DNA of 64,000 nucleotides from positions 1 to 64,000 of the forward strand of contig CAZUMH010000004.1 in the NCBI GenBank assembly GCA_964621645.1, in the 5' to 3' direction. Position 1 is the first letter of the stretch, and each line of letters begins with the position of its first letter. The DNA is from CAZUMH01 sp964621645. Its GTDB lineage: Bacteria; Zhuqueibacterota; QNDG01; JAGLOF01. The notes beneath the pieces are model-generated. The model did no database searches, was not told the origin of the DNA, and saw nothing but the letters and a program-made list of their open reading frames with translations. A program made the position numbers and the translations under genes. This document shows, in pieces, positions 16,586 through 25,760 of this stretch.

Positions 16586-17839
16586 ATGGCAAAGCAATTA
16601 CTCATATACACCCGGCGCTGGGACCTGGACGAGATCAGCAACGCCAGCGGCATTCGCATCTGCGGGCTGAGCAACGAGCTTGAAAGGACCGGAATCGACT
16701 ATCTGTTTGCGGCACCGGTGCGCCCGCATTTCATTCCTGAACAACGATATCGTGAAGTCGAATGCGGACCCCTGACGGAATTTTTCATCCGGCTCTATCT
16801 TGTCTTAAGACGAATGGGATTACGGCTGCGGCTGCTGGAACTCATCATCGACAGGGATGACGGCATCAGGGCGCTGGCCCGCCTGGGAAGAAATATGTTC
16901 ATGCTGTCTCACCAGGAGATGGCCGTGCCGCTCTACATTCATTTCCGCTTCCGGCAGAAGTTCATCTATGACGTGCACGGCATCATCCATCTGCAGAAAG
17001 AGTACTTTCCCAATCTGACGCCGCGGTTAAAGTTATACTTCCTGCTTAATCTCTATTTCATCGAACCGCTCGTCTACACCAGGGCGGCTTTTATCAATGT
17101 AGTGTCCGAACGGATGGCACGGTACCTGTCAAGAAGATTTAAGCGGACGCTGGAAGATTTCTGTGTGGTTCCGGACGGATTGCTGAACGAAAAGATCTGC
17201 CATGGGTGCGGCGGCATCCATCCCGACACCCTGCGCAGAACCTTGGGGATCAGGCCGGATGATCAGGTGCTCTTTTTTGCCGGCTCCTTTAAAAAAATCG
17301 GCGGGGTGCACTTGCTGGCAGAGGTATTCACCCGGCTGGCCCGGGAAAATGACAGACTTAAACTGATTCTCATCGGCGACGGCCAGATGCGGGATGCCGT
17401 TATCAGTATCCTGAGCCGGAGGGGCTATCTAAAAGAGGGAAGGGCCGTTCTCATCCCTTCCATCCCTTACCAGGACCTCTACGTCTATCAGCAACTGGCA
17501 TCGGTGATCGTCATCCCCAATCTTGCCAATCCCTATATCGCCATGACCAGGAACATCAAAGTGTTCGATTCCCTGGCCAGCGGTAAACCGTTGGCGGCAG
17601 CCAGCTTTCCGGTGCTGCGGGAAGCCTTTCCGGAGAGGGAGGGCTGGATCACTTACTTCCGCGCCGGTGACAAAGAAGACATGGCGCGGGTTATACGACG
17701 GATCCTGTCCGGCCGTGAGACCTACCGTCCCCCGTTAAAGGCACGACTGCAGGAATGGTCTTACCAAAGTTCACGGAAAAAGTTGGCGGAGTGCTACCAG
17801 AAACGCGGGATCATTTCCGATGATTTAGGAGGGAAGTAA
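16586..17839 (+). CDS. GT-B fold glycosyltransferase (family 4-like)
   Basis: 417 aa. The N-terminal half has the acceptor-side Rossmann pattern (FIYDVHGIIHLQKEYFPNL). The C-terminal half shows the GT4 donor site: FFAGSFKKIGGVHLLAEVF, LILIGDGQMRDA, IPYQDLYVYQQLASVIVIPN and the KVFDSLASGKPLAAA block with its E/D-like nucleotide-sugar contact region. The ATG at 16586 with AAGGCAAGGA upstream is preferred over longer frames. The stop codon shares one base with the start of the following 1263-aa cargo protein, so the two are translationally coupled. Donor and acceptor sugars are unknown. Confidence 0.85.
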   Translation: MAKQLLIYTRRWDLDEISNASGIRICGLSNELERTGIDYLFAAPVRPHFIPEQRYREVECGPLTEFFIRLYLVLRRMGLRLRLLELIIDRDDGIRALARLGRNMFMLSHQEMAVPLYIHFRFRQKFIYDVHGIIHLQKEYFPNLTPRLKLYFLLNLYFIEPLVYTRAAFINVVSERMARYLSRRFKRTLEDFCVVPDGLLNEKICHGCGGIHPDTLRRTLGIRPDDQVLFFAGSFKKIGGVHLLAEVFTRLARENDRLKLILIGDGQMRDAVISILSRRGYLKEGRAVLIPSIPYQDLYVYQQLASVIVIPNLANPYIAMTRNIKVFDSLASGKPLAAASFPVLREAFPEREGWITYFRAGDKEDMARVIRRILSGRETYRPPLKARLQEWSYQSSRKKLAECYQKRGIISDDLGGK

Positions 17840-20800
17840 TGCATTCAATGCGAAAACAATGTTTCATTCCATTGACTATAGTACTCATTTTAGGCATCCG
17901 GACCGTCAGCGCGGCGGACTGGCGTGTGTCGAACGGCCGGGACGACGGCCAGGGCTCCTTTCGTTGGGCCCTGGAGAATTGCCTGCAGTCGGCCGGAGCG
18001 GATACCATCACTTTCGAAATCCCCAAAACAGACAGCAGTTTCACGGGAACTATTTGGTGCATCAGGCTGCAGAGTGTTCTGCCGAATCTGACCGGTGCAT
18101 CCATCACCATTCTGGGGGAGAGTCAAACTGCGAATCAGGGCGACAGCAATCCCCAGGGACCGGAAATTTACCTGATCGGCAGCGATTTGGGAGACGACGG
18201 CTACGGGATTTCCCTGGTATCGGCGGGGAATACGGTTTCGCACCTTGGATTCAGCGGATTCACCCACTACGGCATAAGCGTGTGGCAAAGCGTAGCCCGT
18301 AATAACCGTATCAGGGGATGCTCCCTGGGACTGCTAGTAGTCGACGGTGATTCCCTGACAAACTCCACCGGTATATTCCTTACAGGCGGTGCCTGTGCCA
18401 CCATCATCGGAGGCAGTGGTACCGGGGAAGGCAATATCTTTTCAGGGAACGAGGGGGACGGTATCCATATATCGGGTGCCGATTCCACTCTGATCATCGG
18501 CAATATAATCGGTACGTATCCAGCATACGGTTTGGCCGGCAACGGAGGAGACGGTATCGATCTGCGCACCGGCACGAGGGGAACACGGGTGGGAAACGGT
18601 GATGCCGAGGGAGCCAACCTGATCTGCGGCAACGGGGTCAACGGTATCAGCATTTCCGAGGGCGGAACCTCGGGAAATATCATCCAAAAGAATTATATCG
18701 GCACCGATCTTACCGGCAGTACCGGTTTGGGAAACGGGTATGACGGCATCCGCATCTACAACGACGCCTCGGCGAATGTCATCGGAGACGAGGATAAAGA
18801 GAAGGGCAACATTATCGCCTCCAACAGCTGGTACGGTATCGACCTAAGCGGAGCGGGCGTGGACAGCAACCTGGTCCAGGGCAATTATATCGGCACTTCG
18901 CCGGACAGCATCTCTGGTCTGGGGAACGGCAGCCATGGAGTGGCCCTGATTAACGGACCCTCCAGTAATCAGATAGGGCCCAATAATACAATCTACAACA
19001 ATGGCGGCAGCGGCGTATACATCACGGATGGATCCAGCGCCATGAATACAATCAGCCGGAATTCCATTTCCAGGAATTCGGCCGGAGGCATAGCGCTGAC
19101 GGACGGCGCCAACGGCGGCATCGGCGCACCTGATATTATCACGGTGAAACCGCTGACCGGTACGGCGCCTCCCCTGTCCGCAGTGGAGCTCTTCGCTGAT
19201 TCCGCTTCCCAGGGACGCACCTATCTGGGCGCCGTAAACGCGGACGCGTCGGGCAATTTCAGCTGGCCCGGCATCACGGCGGGACCCTTCGTTACGGCAA
19301 CGGCCACCGACGCAGCGGGAAACACCTCGGAATTTTCCCCCGCAGCCCGCATCGGCGCCTCTCAGGGCATTTCCGTTACCACGACCCGGGACGGGGGTGA
19401 ACACAGCCTGCGCTGGGCCATCGAAGAGGCCAATACCCTGACCGGTCCCGACACCATCGTCTTCTCAATTCCGCCGTCGGACAGCGGCTACGCTGATGGA
19501 GTCTGGCGCTTTGAGCTAAAATCACTGCTGCCCGCCGTCACCGGCAACAACACCACCATTGACGGTTTTTCCCAAACCGAGAGCCAGGGGGACAGCAACT
19601 CGGCGGGTCCCGAACTTTTCCTGAACGGAGAGGGCAGCGATATCCAGCACGGTCTCACCGTGTACTCCGGTAATAATATCATCCGCGGCCTGATCGTCTC
19701 CGGCTTTCACGTGGGCATTCTCTGCCAGGGACATCTGGCGGATTACAATCACATCTATGGAAATTACATCGGAGTGGATCCAACCGGGACATCCATGGTC
19801 CCCAATTATCAGGGTATTCTTATCTTCTCGGGCGCCAACAAGAATCTGATCGGGGGGACAAATGACATAGAGAGAAATCTCATTTCAGGCAACATCAATG
19901 ATGCCATCCACATCGATATTTCCGACAGCAACGTGGTGATTGGCAATTTTATGGGAACTGACAGGAGCGGCACGCTGGCCCTGCCCAACGGATCGGGCGG
20001 TCTGGGGGACGGCGTGGATATCCGCAACGGTTCCTGCGGTAACCGGGTAGGAGGGACCACTCCGGGGGAAAGAAATATCATATCAGGGAACAACAGTGCC
20101 GGAGTTCGCATTCACTACCCCTGGACAACAGGGAACATAATCATCGGAAATTACATAGGGACGGATGTTAGCGGTACTATCGCCATTCCCAACAATCTCT
20201 TCGGAGTGCATATTCACGAGGGTGCTTCCGGTAACCGGATAGGGGGAACGGGACCTGGTGAAGGGAACCTCATCTCGGGCAACTGCTCCGGCTTCAGCAT
20301 CGCCAACGCAGGCTCCGATAACAACCGGCTGGAGGGGAACCTCATCGGACTCGATGCCACCGGCGGCGTGGCCCTGCCCAACCTGGAGAACGGCGTCTAT
20401 CTGCACTCAGGAGTCCGGAACAACATCATCGGCCCGGGGAATATTATCAGCGGCAATGCCATGTCGGGAGTGCTCCTGGCGGAAAGCGGCACCGATTCGA
20501 ACCGGGTCATCGGCAACTGGATCGGCCTGACTGCTTCCGGAGGGGACACGCTTGCTAACGGTAACGGCGGCGTGAAAGTGGAAACCGGCGCCTGCTTCAG
20601 CGAGATAGGAGCCGAGGGGCAGGGGAATGTCGTTTCCGGGAACCGCCGGGGAGGCATCATCGTCGCCGACAGCAGCTGCCGCCATACCAGGATCCTTGCC
20701 AATTACTGCGGCACCGATACCGCCGCTGCTGCCGCCTTCGGCAACAGCGGACCGGGGCTGGATATCAGGAGCCGGGATCTGCTGATCCGTGACAACATTA

Positions 20801-21630
20801 TATCCGGAAATAATGGACCCGGAGTGTTCCTCCGTAAAGGTGTACGGGGAGCGAGTCTGCACAACAATCTGATCGGTACCGGACTGGACACCACTCGGGT
20901 GCTGCCGAACCTGATGTCCGGTATCCTTATCGCGGACAGTTGCCGGATGGACAGCGTGGGACCGGGCAACGTGATCGCCTATAACAACGGCTGCGGAGTG
21001 CGTCTTGATTCAGCCGGAGTCGGGAATGTGACCATTACCGCTAACGCAATCTTCAACAACGACAGCGGTGCTGTCAGCATTGTTCCCAGAGCGAACGGCG
21101 GTATACAGCCGCCGGTAATTGCTTCCGCTCACCCGTTGGAAGGCACGGCCGCCGCCGGGGCGAGAATCGAGATCTTTTCCGATTCCAGCGATGAAGCACG
21201 CGTCTATGAAGGATTTACCAGCGCGGACGGTTCCGGTAACTGGAGCTGGGAAGGGTCCCTCACCGGTCCCAGAGTAAGTGCAAGCGCGACCGACACGGCC
21301 GGCAATACCTCCGCTCTCTCCTCACCCTGGCTGACGGATGTGGGAGAAGATGAACCCGCGTCGATTCACTCCTTCCATCTCGATCAGAACTATCCCAATC
21401 CGTTCAACGGATCTACCACCATCCGATTCGGCCTGCCGGCACGACAGCAGGTTTCTCTCCGCGTTTATAATATGCTGGGGAGGATGATCAGGGTGCTGGC
21501 GGAAAGAAGTTTCGAAGCGGGGAATCACACCCTCACCTTCGAGTCCGGCGACTTGCCTTCCGGGCTCTATTTCTACCGGCTGAAAACGGGGAGTTTCATT
21601 TCCGTGCGTAAAATGGTGATCATCGAATAG
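17839..21630 (+). CDS. Giant secreted beta-helix protein with FlgD-like/T9SS-type C-terminal domain
   Basis: The protein has 1263 aa, with a signal peptide (1-25, ending VSAA). It has two tandem modules. Each begins with a CSLREA-like segment (GSFRWALENCLQSAGADTI at about 40; HSLRWAIEEANTLTGPDTI at about 519), continues with right-handed beta-helix repeats (NxIGTDxTGxxxLxNGxxGVxI and GNLISGN units) and closes with an Ig-like domain (TATDAAGNTSEFS near 500; SATDTAGNTSALS near 1155). The end, from about residue 1179, is the DQNYPNPFNGSTT domain. Beta-helix proteins of this kind are often surface carbohydrate-active or adhesive; no catalytic residues can be named. The SD AGGAGGGA precedes the ATG. 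Confidence 0.9.
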   Translation: MHSMRKQCFIPLTIVLILGIRTVSAADWRVSNGRDDGQGSFRWALENCLQSAGADTITFEIPKTDSSFTGTIWCIRLQSVLPNLTGASITILGESQTANQGDSNPQGPEIYLIGSDLGDDGYGISLVSAGNTVSHLGFSGFTHYGISVWQSVARNNRIRGCSLGLLVVDGDSLTNSTGIFLTGGACATIIGGSGTGEGNIFSGNEGDGIHISGADSTLIIGNIIGTYPAYGLAGNGGDGIDLRTGTRGTRVGNGDAEGANLICGNGVNGISISEGGTSGNIIQKNYIGTDLTGSTGLGNGYDGIRIYNDASANVIGDEDKEKGNIIASNSWYGIDLSGAGVDSNLVQGNYIGTSPDSISGLGNGSHGVALINGPSSNQIGPNNTIYNNGGSGVYITDGSSAMNTISRNSISRNSAGGIALTDGANGGIGAPDIITVKPLTGTAPPLSAVELFADSASQGRTYLGAVNADASGNFSWPGITAGPFVTATATDAAGNTSEFSPAARIGASQGISVTTTRDGGEHSLRWAIEEANTLTGPDTIVFSIPPSDSGYADGVWRFELKSLLPAVTGNNTTIDGFSQTESQGDSNSAGPELFLNGEGSDIQHGLTVYSGNNIIRGLIVSGFHVGILCQGHLADYNHIYGNYIGVDPTGTSMVPNYQGILIFSGANKNLIGGTNDIERNLISGNINDAIHIDISDSNVVIGNFMGTDRSGTLALPNGSGGLGDGVDIRNGSCGNRVGGTTPGERNIISGNNSAGVRIHYPWTTGNIIIGNYIGTDVSGTIAIPNNLFGVHIHEGASGNRIGGTGPGEGNLISGNCSGFSIANAGSDNNRLEGNLIGLDATGGVALPNLENGVYLHSGVRNNIIGPGNIISGNAMSGVLLAESGTDSNRVIGNWIGLTASGGDTLANGNGGVKVETGACFSEIGAEGQGNVVSGNRRGGIIVADSSCRHTRILANYCGTDTAAAAAFGNSGPGLDIRSRDLLIRDNIISGNNGPGVFLRKGVRGASLHNNLIGTGLDTTRVLPNLMSGILIADSCRMDSVGPGNVIAYNNGCGVRLDSAGVGNVTITANAIFNNDSGAVSIVPRANGGIQPPVIASAHPLEGTAAAGARIEIFSDSSDEARVYEGFTSADGSGNWSWEGSLTGPRVSASATDTAGNTSALSSPWLTDVGEDEPASIHSFHLDQNYPNPFNGSTTIRFGLPARQQVSLRVYNMLGRMIRVLAERSFEAGNHTLTFESGDLPSGLYFYRLKTGSFISVRKMVIIE

Positions 21631-21664
21631 CACGCCAACCCGTCCTGAAGAACAGATATAATAA

Positions 21665-21697
21665 AAAGCGGGAAGGATCGTGTGACCTTCCCGCTTT
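21665..21697 (+). terminator. Rho-independent terminator
   Basis: A perfect 12-bp stem AAAGCGGGAAGG/CCTTCCCGCTTT with a 9-nt loop, followed by ATTTT, lies 35 bp after the beta-helix gene's stop. Confidence 0.85.
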
Positions 21698-21835
21698 ATT
21701 TTAAAAAAAACTGTGTAAACGTGCCCGGGACTTCCAAGGTCCAAACGCGCGACGCACCTAGTCTTCCCGCTATATTGTTAATAATTTGTCAGATTCCTGT
21801 TTCCGGAATGACTCCTCTGGATATGATCCTCTCAA

Positions 21836-22537
21836 TTAAAAAGCGACACTGACTCCTATATGAGCCGTGATCATATCGGTGGTCGATTTGCTGACGTCGA
21901 AGATGACGTCATTACCGACGATATCGATGGACCCTTCCTTGAGGTATTCGGCTTCACCACCGCGCAGGTAACGGATTCCCAGGTCTAAAAATAGGGTAAC
22001 CGGATTGGAAACGGATCCATCAGGGGACTTCCAGACTTTTATCATGAAGCCGCCTCCGACACCGTAACTGTAGGTGATGTCGCGGAAATTGTTGGAGCTG
22101 GCTATCTCTTCATAATCATCCTCGTCGCTGATGCGGGTGTCCGTGCTGAGGAAATTGAACCCCACCAGTCCGTCCACATAGGGCCGGACATCACCGCGGG
22201 GCGGCTGCAGACGCAGGAAGGCGTGCCCGTTGATGAGGCTGTTGGTGGTGGTAACCTCCACCATGACGAGAGGTGTAATGAGGGGTTCCCTTGTGGTTTG
22301 ACTGCCGTAGATGGAGAAACCGAAGCTGGCTCCGATATAGAGGGGAGTGCTGGGAAAATTATAGGCAAAGTAGCCGGTAAAACCGAATCCCCAGTTGTCC
22401 ACGTTCTCGCTGAATTCGTTCTGGGGGATGACCATGGTGAAGGATCCTCCTCCCAGATAGTGCGTTTGGCCGCTGAGCGGCAGGGCCAGGGAAAGCAGGA
22501 CACAGGCGCCAATGAGACTGATCATTGCTTTTTTCAA
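21836..22537 (-). CDS. Outer-membrane beta-barrel protein, unknown function
   Basis: 233 aa. A signal peptide (1-23, ending LPLSGQ) precedes alternating amphipathic strands (YLGGGSFTMVIP, YIGASFGFSIYG, VTLFLDLGIRYL) and a last strand ending in Phe (HIGVSVAF), as expected for Bam-dependent barrels of 8-10 strands. The start is a TTG with a strong SD (AGGAGG, 6 nt upstream). It is transcribed divergently from the ECF sigma operon, from a 240-bp intergenic region, so regulation by that sigma factor is possible but not shown. Confidence 0.75.
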   Translation of the reverse strand: MKKAMISLIGACVLLSLALPLSGQTHYLGGGSFTMVIPQNEFSENVDNWGFGFTGYFAYNFPSTPLYIGASFGFSIYGSQTTREPLITPLVMVEVTTTNSLINGHAFLRLQPPRGDVRPYVDGLVGFNFLSTDTRISDEDDYEEIASSNNFRDITYSYGVGGGFMIKVWKSPDGSVSNPVTLFLDLGIRYLRGGEAEYLKEGSIDIVGNDVIFDVSKSTTDMITAHIGVSVAF

Positions 22538-22700
22538 GGTTACCTCCTTTAATTTTTCACTGGTTACGGGGTCCCCTCCCCGTCAATTCCCCTGCCGGGG
22601 TGATGCTATTTCCCACGCTGTGTTCGTTGAAAACCGCACGATCCTGCGGGCAGGAAAATATATATCCGTGAGGCAGAAAAGTCAAGCGTTACCTTTTTTA

Positions 22701-22729
22701 TTGTTCCAAGAGGAAAAATACCGTAGATT
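22701..22729 (+). promoter_or_regulatory. Promoter-like site before the sigma factor gene
   Basis: TTGTTC, 17 bp, TAGATT. A transcript would start near 22736, which supports translation from one of the ATGs at 22749-22776. Confidence 0.4.
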
Positions 22730-22775
22730 CCATACAATAATCCAGCGAATGATCCGTTTACTTATGTGTATGGGA

Positions 22776-23364
22776 ATGAGTGAGGATAAGACAGACGCGG
22801 TCCTGATACGGGACTATCTGAGTGGGAAGGAAAAGTCGTTTCATACGCTCTACCGCAGATATGAACGGCCGCTTTTCTCCTACATTTTTCGTTTCGCCGG
22901 TGAGCGGCAGCGGGCTGAGGATCTCTTCCAGCAAACCTGGATGAAGGTGCTCAACGGGCTGCAAAATTACCGGGAACAGCAGAAATTTTCCAGCTGGCTC
23001 TTTGGCATCGCCCATAACTGCTGTATCGATGAAGTGAGAAAAGCCTCCGGTAAGAAAGAAGATGACTGTCCGGGAGAGGATAGGAAGAGCATGAAAAGTG
23101 GCGAGCNNNNNNNNNNCACCGGAAGAGCTGCTGCATCACACGGAGAGAAAGGATCTGTTGAAGAAGGCGATACAGGAACTGCCTGAAGAACAGCGTTCGG
23201 TGGTTCTCATGCGGCTTGAAGAAGAAATACCATTCAAGGAAATAGCGGAAATCATGAATTGTTCCTTGAATACCGTGTTGGGCAGAATGCACTACGCGGT
23301 GCGTAATCTGCGCAAGATTTTTCAGGATACCTTTGGGGAGGAAATTCAGCATGTCCTGTCCTGA
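22776..23364 (+). CDS. ECF-type RNA polymerase sigma factor, interrupted by an assembly gap
   Basis: Region 2 lies before the gap: LIRDYLSGKEKSFHTLYRRY, AEDLFQQTWMKVLNGL, FSSWLFGIAHNCCIDEVRK. Region 4 lies after it: AIQELPEEQRSVVLMRLEEE, FKEIAEIMNCSLNTVLGRMH. Ten Ns (23107-23116) separate the halves and leave them in different frames; the frames rejoin if the real gap length is a multiple of three, so the gene is probably intact. In-frame ATGs at 22749, 22770 and 22776 are possible starts, none with a good SD. The gene overlaps the anti-sigma gene by 14 bp. ECF sigma factors direct envelope-stress or extracytoplasmic responses. Confidence 0.88.
23107..23116. other. Assembly gap (ten Ns)
   Basis: A run of ten N placed inside the ECF sigma gene, in the linker between regions 2 and 4. 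The length is a convention, not a measured size. Confidence 0.98.
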
Positions 23365-23920
23365 GTTTAAAAAAAGAGGGCTGCTCTATCTGAGCGGAGA
23401 GCTCAGCCCCCGCCGGATGGAAGCCTATCGGCTCCATCTGGAAGAGTGCCGGGAGTGCCGGGAAGAAGTGGAATTTCTCAGCGGTCTTACCGCAGCGGCA
23501 AAGAATCTGAAAAGGGTTGCTCCGTCGCGATCCGTGCGCCGAACCATTCTGAAATCGGCCGCCGGGAACCGTGCCGGGGAAGGGCTGGTCCGGCAGCTGC
23601 GCTATCGGATTCAGTCTTTTCAGGTTTCCAGATATTGGCTCTGGGGCTTTCCTACCGCGGCAACGGCGGTCTGTCTTGCCCTGCTGATCTTCAATCCCTT
23701 CAAAGGAGACAGACAGCAGCTTCTGGCCTGGAACGATGATTTCATTTCCCAGTCGATGGCGATCGATGATCATATCGATGATATCAGCCTCAATGCAACG
23801 GTAGCATTGAACGGATTGACGGAGAGTGATATCTCAACCATATCAATCTCTTCGGAACATATGCAGGAGATTGATGAAAGCATGGATCGTATCCAACAAG
23901 AGATAACAGAATTAAAATAG
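23351..23920 (+). CDS. Anti-sigma factor with zinc-finger-like N-terminus
   Basis: The protein has 189 aa. The N-terminus has the ZAS-type pattern Cys3 ... His-Leu-Glu-Glu-Cys-Arg-Glu-Cys (CPEFKK, then HLEECRECREE near 31-41). One membrane segment follows (about 97-117, PTAATAVCLALLIF), then a periplasmic helical tail. This is the layout of anti-sigma factors that hold an ECF sigma at the membrane. The ATG at 23351 follows GGGGAGGA and overlaps the sigma gene, the usual coupling for such pairs. Confidence 0.85.
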   Translation: MSCPEFKKRGLLYLSGELSPRRMEAYRLHLEECRECREEVEFLSGLTAAAKNLKRVAPSRSVRRTILKSAAGNRAGEGLVRQLRYRIQSFQVSRYWLWGFPTAATAVCLALLIFNPFKGDRQQLLAWNDDFISQSMAIDDHIDDISLNATVALNGLTESDISTISISSEHMQEIDESMDRIQQEITELK

Positions 23921-23933
23921 AAGGAGGGTTCCG

Positions 23934-24509
23934 ATGAACATGAAAAAAGGGCTGATCATAATCCTGGCCCTCTCTCTTAGTTCCGCTGCCGCGGGCCAGG
24001 TTCGCCAGCCAAACCGGGGCGGACAGGCAGAACAGCAGCTGACCAGAGAGATGGAACGGCAGGTGCTGGAGTATGTGTCCAAGTACCATCCTGAACGGCT
24101 GAAGCAGCTGGAGCAGCTGCGCACAGACCGGCCCGTTTTTTACCGCAGGGCCCTGGTCAGATTCAGCAGAGAAATGAACACCATGAACCGGCTGAAACAG
24201 GAAGATCCGGAGCGCTACCAGGAACTCCTGGAAGAAAACAAGCTGGACGCGGAAAGTTTGGACTTGGCCCAGCAGTACAAGGATGCAAGTAATGAAGCGG
24301 AAAAGGAAGCGATCAGGAAAAAACTGGAAGATCTGCTGAACAGGATATTTGAGCTCCGGCAGAAGAACAGACAGCAGGAGATCGAACGTCTGGAAAAGAG
24401 AATCGCGGGTCTGCGGGAACAGAACGCCAAGCGATTGGATATGAAGGATGAAATAGTACAGCGGCGCCTGCTGCAGCTGCTGGGGGAGAAGAATGTGTTA
24501 GAGTGGTAA
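23934..24509 (+). CDS. Periplasmic coiled-coil protein in the sigma/anti-sigma operon
   Basis: 191 aa. A signal peptide (1-22, ending AAAGQ) is followed by long charged helices (LTREMERQVLEYVSKYHPERL; EIERLEKRIAGLREQN). This resembles the CpxP/Spy/ZraP type of periplasmic stress sensor or chaperone in general character, but the LTxxQ signature is not clear, so the comparison is only structural. AAGGAGGG precedes the ATG. Its place behind the anti-sigma gene suggests a sensor or effector of that pathway. Confidence 0.7.
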   Translation: MNMKKGLIIILALSLSSAAAGQVRQPNRGGQAEQQLTREMERQVLEYVSKYHPERLKQLEQLRTDRPVFYRRALVRFSREMNTMNRLKQEDPERYQELLEENKLDAESLDLAQQYKDASNEAEKEAIRKKLEDLLNRIFELRQKNRQQEIERLEKRIAGLREQNAKRLDMKDEIVQRRLLQLLGEKNVLEW

Positions 24510-24557
24510 CAGTTCCTGGCCGTGACGGGGCCCATCTCTTACGGGGTCCGATGCAAT

Positions 24558-24602
24558 AAGCCGAAACCCGCGGTGTATTTGAACAGCCGTCTGTTTCGGC
24601 TT
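24558..24602 (+). terminator. Probable terminator of the sigma operon
   Basis: The inverted repeat AAGCCGAAAC/GTTTCGGCTT (24558-24567/24593-24602) has a 25-nt loop and is followed by TTCCTCTTTTT. Confidence 0.65.
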
Positions 24603-24684
24603 TTCCTCTTTTTCGATTCAGGATGAACCTCTGCCGCCCATTCCTGGAACTGCAACGATCAGGATATCCCGCGTTTCTTCAATC

Positions 24685-24713
24685 TTGACTTTCCTGCCAG
24701 GTTTACGTATATT
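24685..24713 (+). promoter_or_regulatory. Promoter of the lysine/DAP operon
   Basis: TTGACT, 17 bp, TATATT, ending about 48 nt before the TTG start of the M20 gene and just after the preceding terminator. No riboswitch-like structure was recognised in the short leader. Confidence 0.7.
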
Positions 24714-24761
24714 TATCCAATCCTTTAATCTTTTGTCAATTTATAAGTTAGAGACATTTTT

Positions 24762-25760
24762 TTGGATATTCTTCCTTTGCATGAAAAACTCGTCTCCATT
24801 CCCTCTCCCAGCGGCAGGGAAGGAGATCTCTGCCGTTTTCTGCGGGATTATCTTCAGGAGCAGGGATGGGAAATACATATCCAGCCGCTGGATTCGGAAC
24901 GTTTCAATATCTTCGCCGTTGTCAGGGATCCGGTTTTGGTCTTTTCCACGCATCTCGACACGGTCGAGCCGTTCGTCCCGTACAGCCAGGATGAACGATA
25001 TATCTACGGGCGCGGCAGCTGCGACGCCAAGGGATCCCTGGCGGCTCAAATCACCGCCGCGGAAAAACTGCGCCGCGCTGAAGCACCGGTGGCTCTGCTG
25101 CTGGTGGTGGGCGAGGAACGGGGCAGCGACGGGGCCCGGCTGGCCAATGATATATCACCAGGAAGCACGTTCATCGTCAACGGGGAACCCACCCGGAACC
25201 GGTTCGCGGCGGGAAGTCTCGGCGTGCTGCGAGTGCGTCTCTATACGGAAGGCAGGACGGCCCATTCCGCCTGCCCGGAGGAGGGCAGATCGGCGATCCT
25301 TGTCCTGCTGGATCTGCTGCATGATATCCGCTCTCAGACTTGGCCATCCTCCGGTATTTTCGGAGAGACGACGTGTAATATCGGCACCATCAGAGGAGGA
25401 ATTTCAGGAAATGTCGTCCCGGATGAGGCCGAGGCGGAACTGATGTTCCGCTGCAGTGTTCCATCCGCCCGGATTCTGAAACAGATCAACACGCTGGCGC
25501 GGGACCGGGCCGGCGTAGACGTCCTTTTTCGATGTGAGCCCCTGCGCACGATCGTTCCCGGCGGAGAGGAGGCGGAAATCGTCTCCTTTGCCACCGATCT
25601 GTCGATCCTTACCAATTGGGGCAAGGCGCTGCTTTTGGGTCCGGGTTCGATACGCGAGGCCCATACTCCTGATGAAAAAATCTTGAAATCGGAATTGCTG
25701 GAAGCGGTGCGGATCTACGAAACCGCCGCCGGAAAACTGATCAGTGGAGAGTGGCCGTGA
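24762..25760 (+). CDS. M20-family deacylase, DapE/ArgE/LysK-like
   Basis: The protein has 332 aa. It is a metal-dependent amidohydrolase of the M20 family. Metal and catalytic residues are visible: HLDTVEP, GRGSCDAKG, GEERGSDG (catalytic Glu-Glu), NGEPT and the late EAHTPDE. A dimerisation-domain insert lies at about 150-260. Being first in an operon with lysC, dapB, dapA and dapD suggests succinyl-diaminopimelate desuccinylase; acetylornithine deacetylase is the main alternative. The only suitable start is a TTG with a weak SD. The stop overlaps the next gene's GTG. Confidence 0.82.
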   Translation: MDILPLHEKLVSIPSPSGREGDLCRFLRDYLQEQGWEIHIQPLDSERFNIFAVVRDPVLVFSTHLDTVEPFVPYSQDERYIYGRGSCDAKGSLAAQITAAEKLRRAEAPVALLLVVGEERGSDGARLANDISPGSTFIVNGEPTRNRFAAGSLGVLRVRLYTEGRTAHSACPEEGRSAILVLLDLLHDIRSQTWPSSGIFGETTCNIGTIRGGISGNVVPDEAEAELMFRCSVPSARILKQINTLARDRAGVDVLFRCEPLRTIVPGGEEAEIVSFATDLSILTNWGKALLLGPGSIREAHTPDEKILKSELLEAVRIYETAAGKLISGEWP

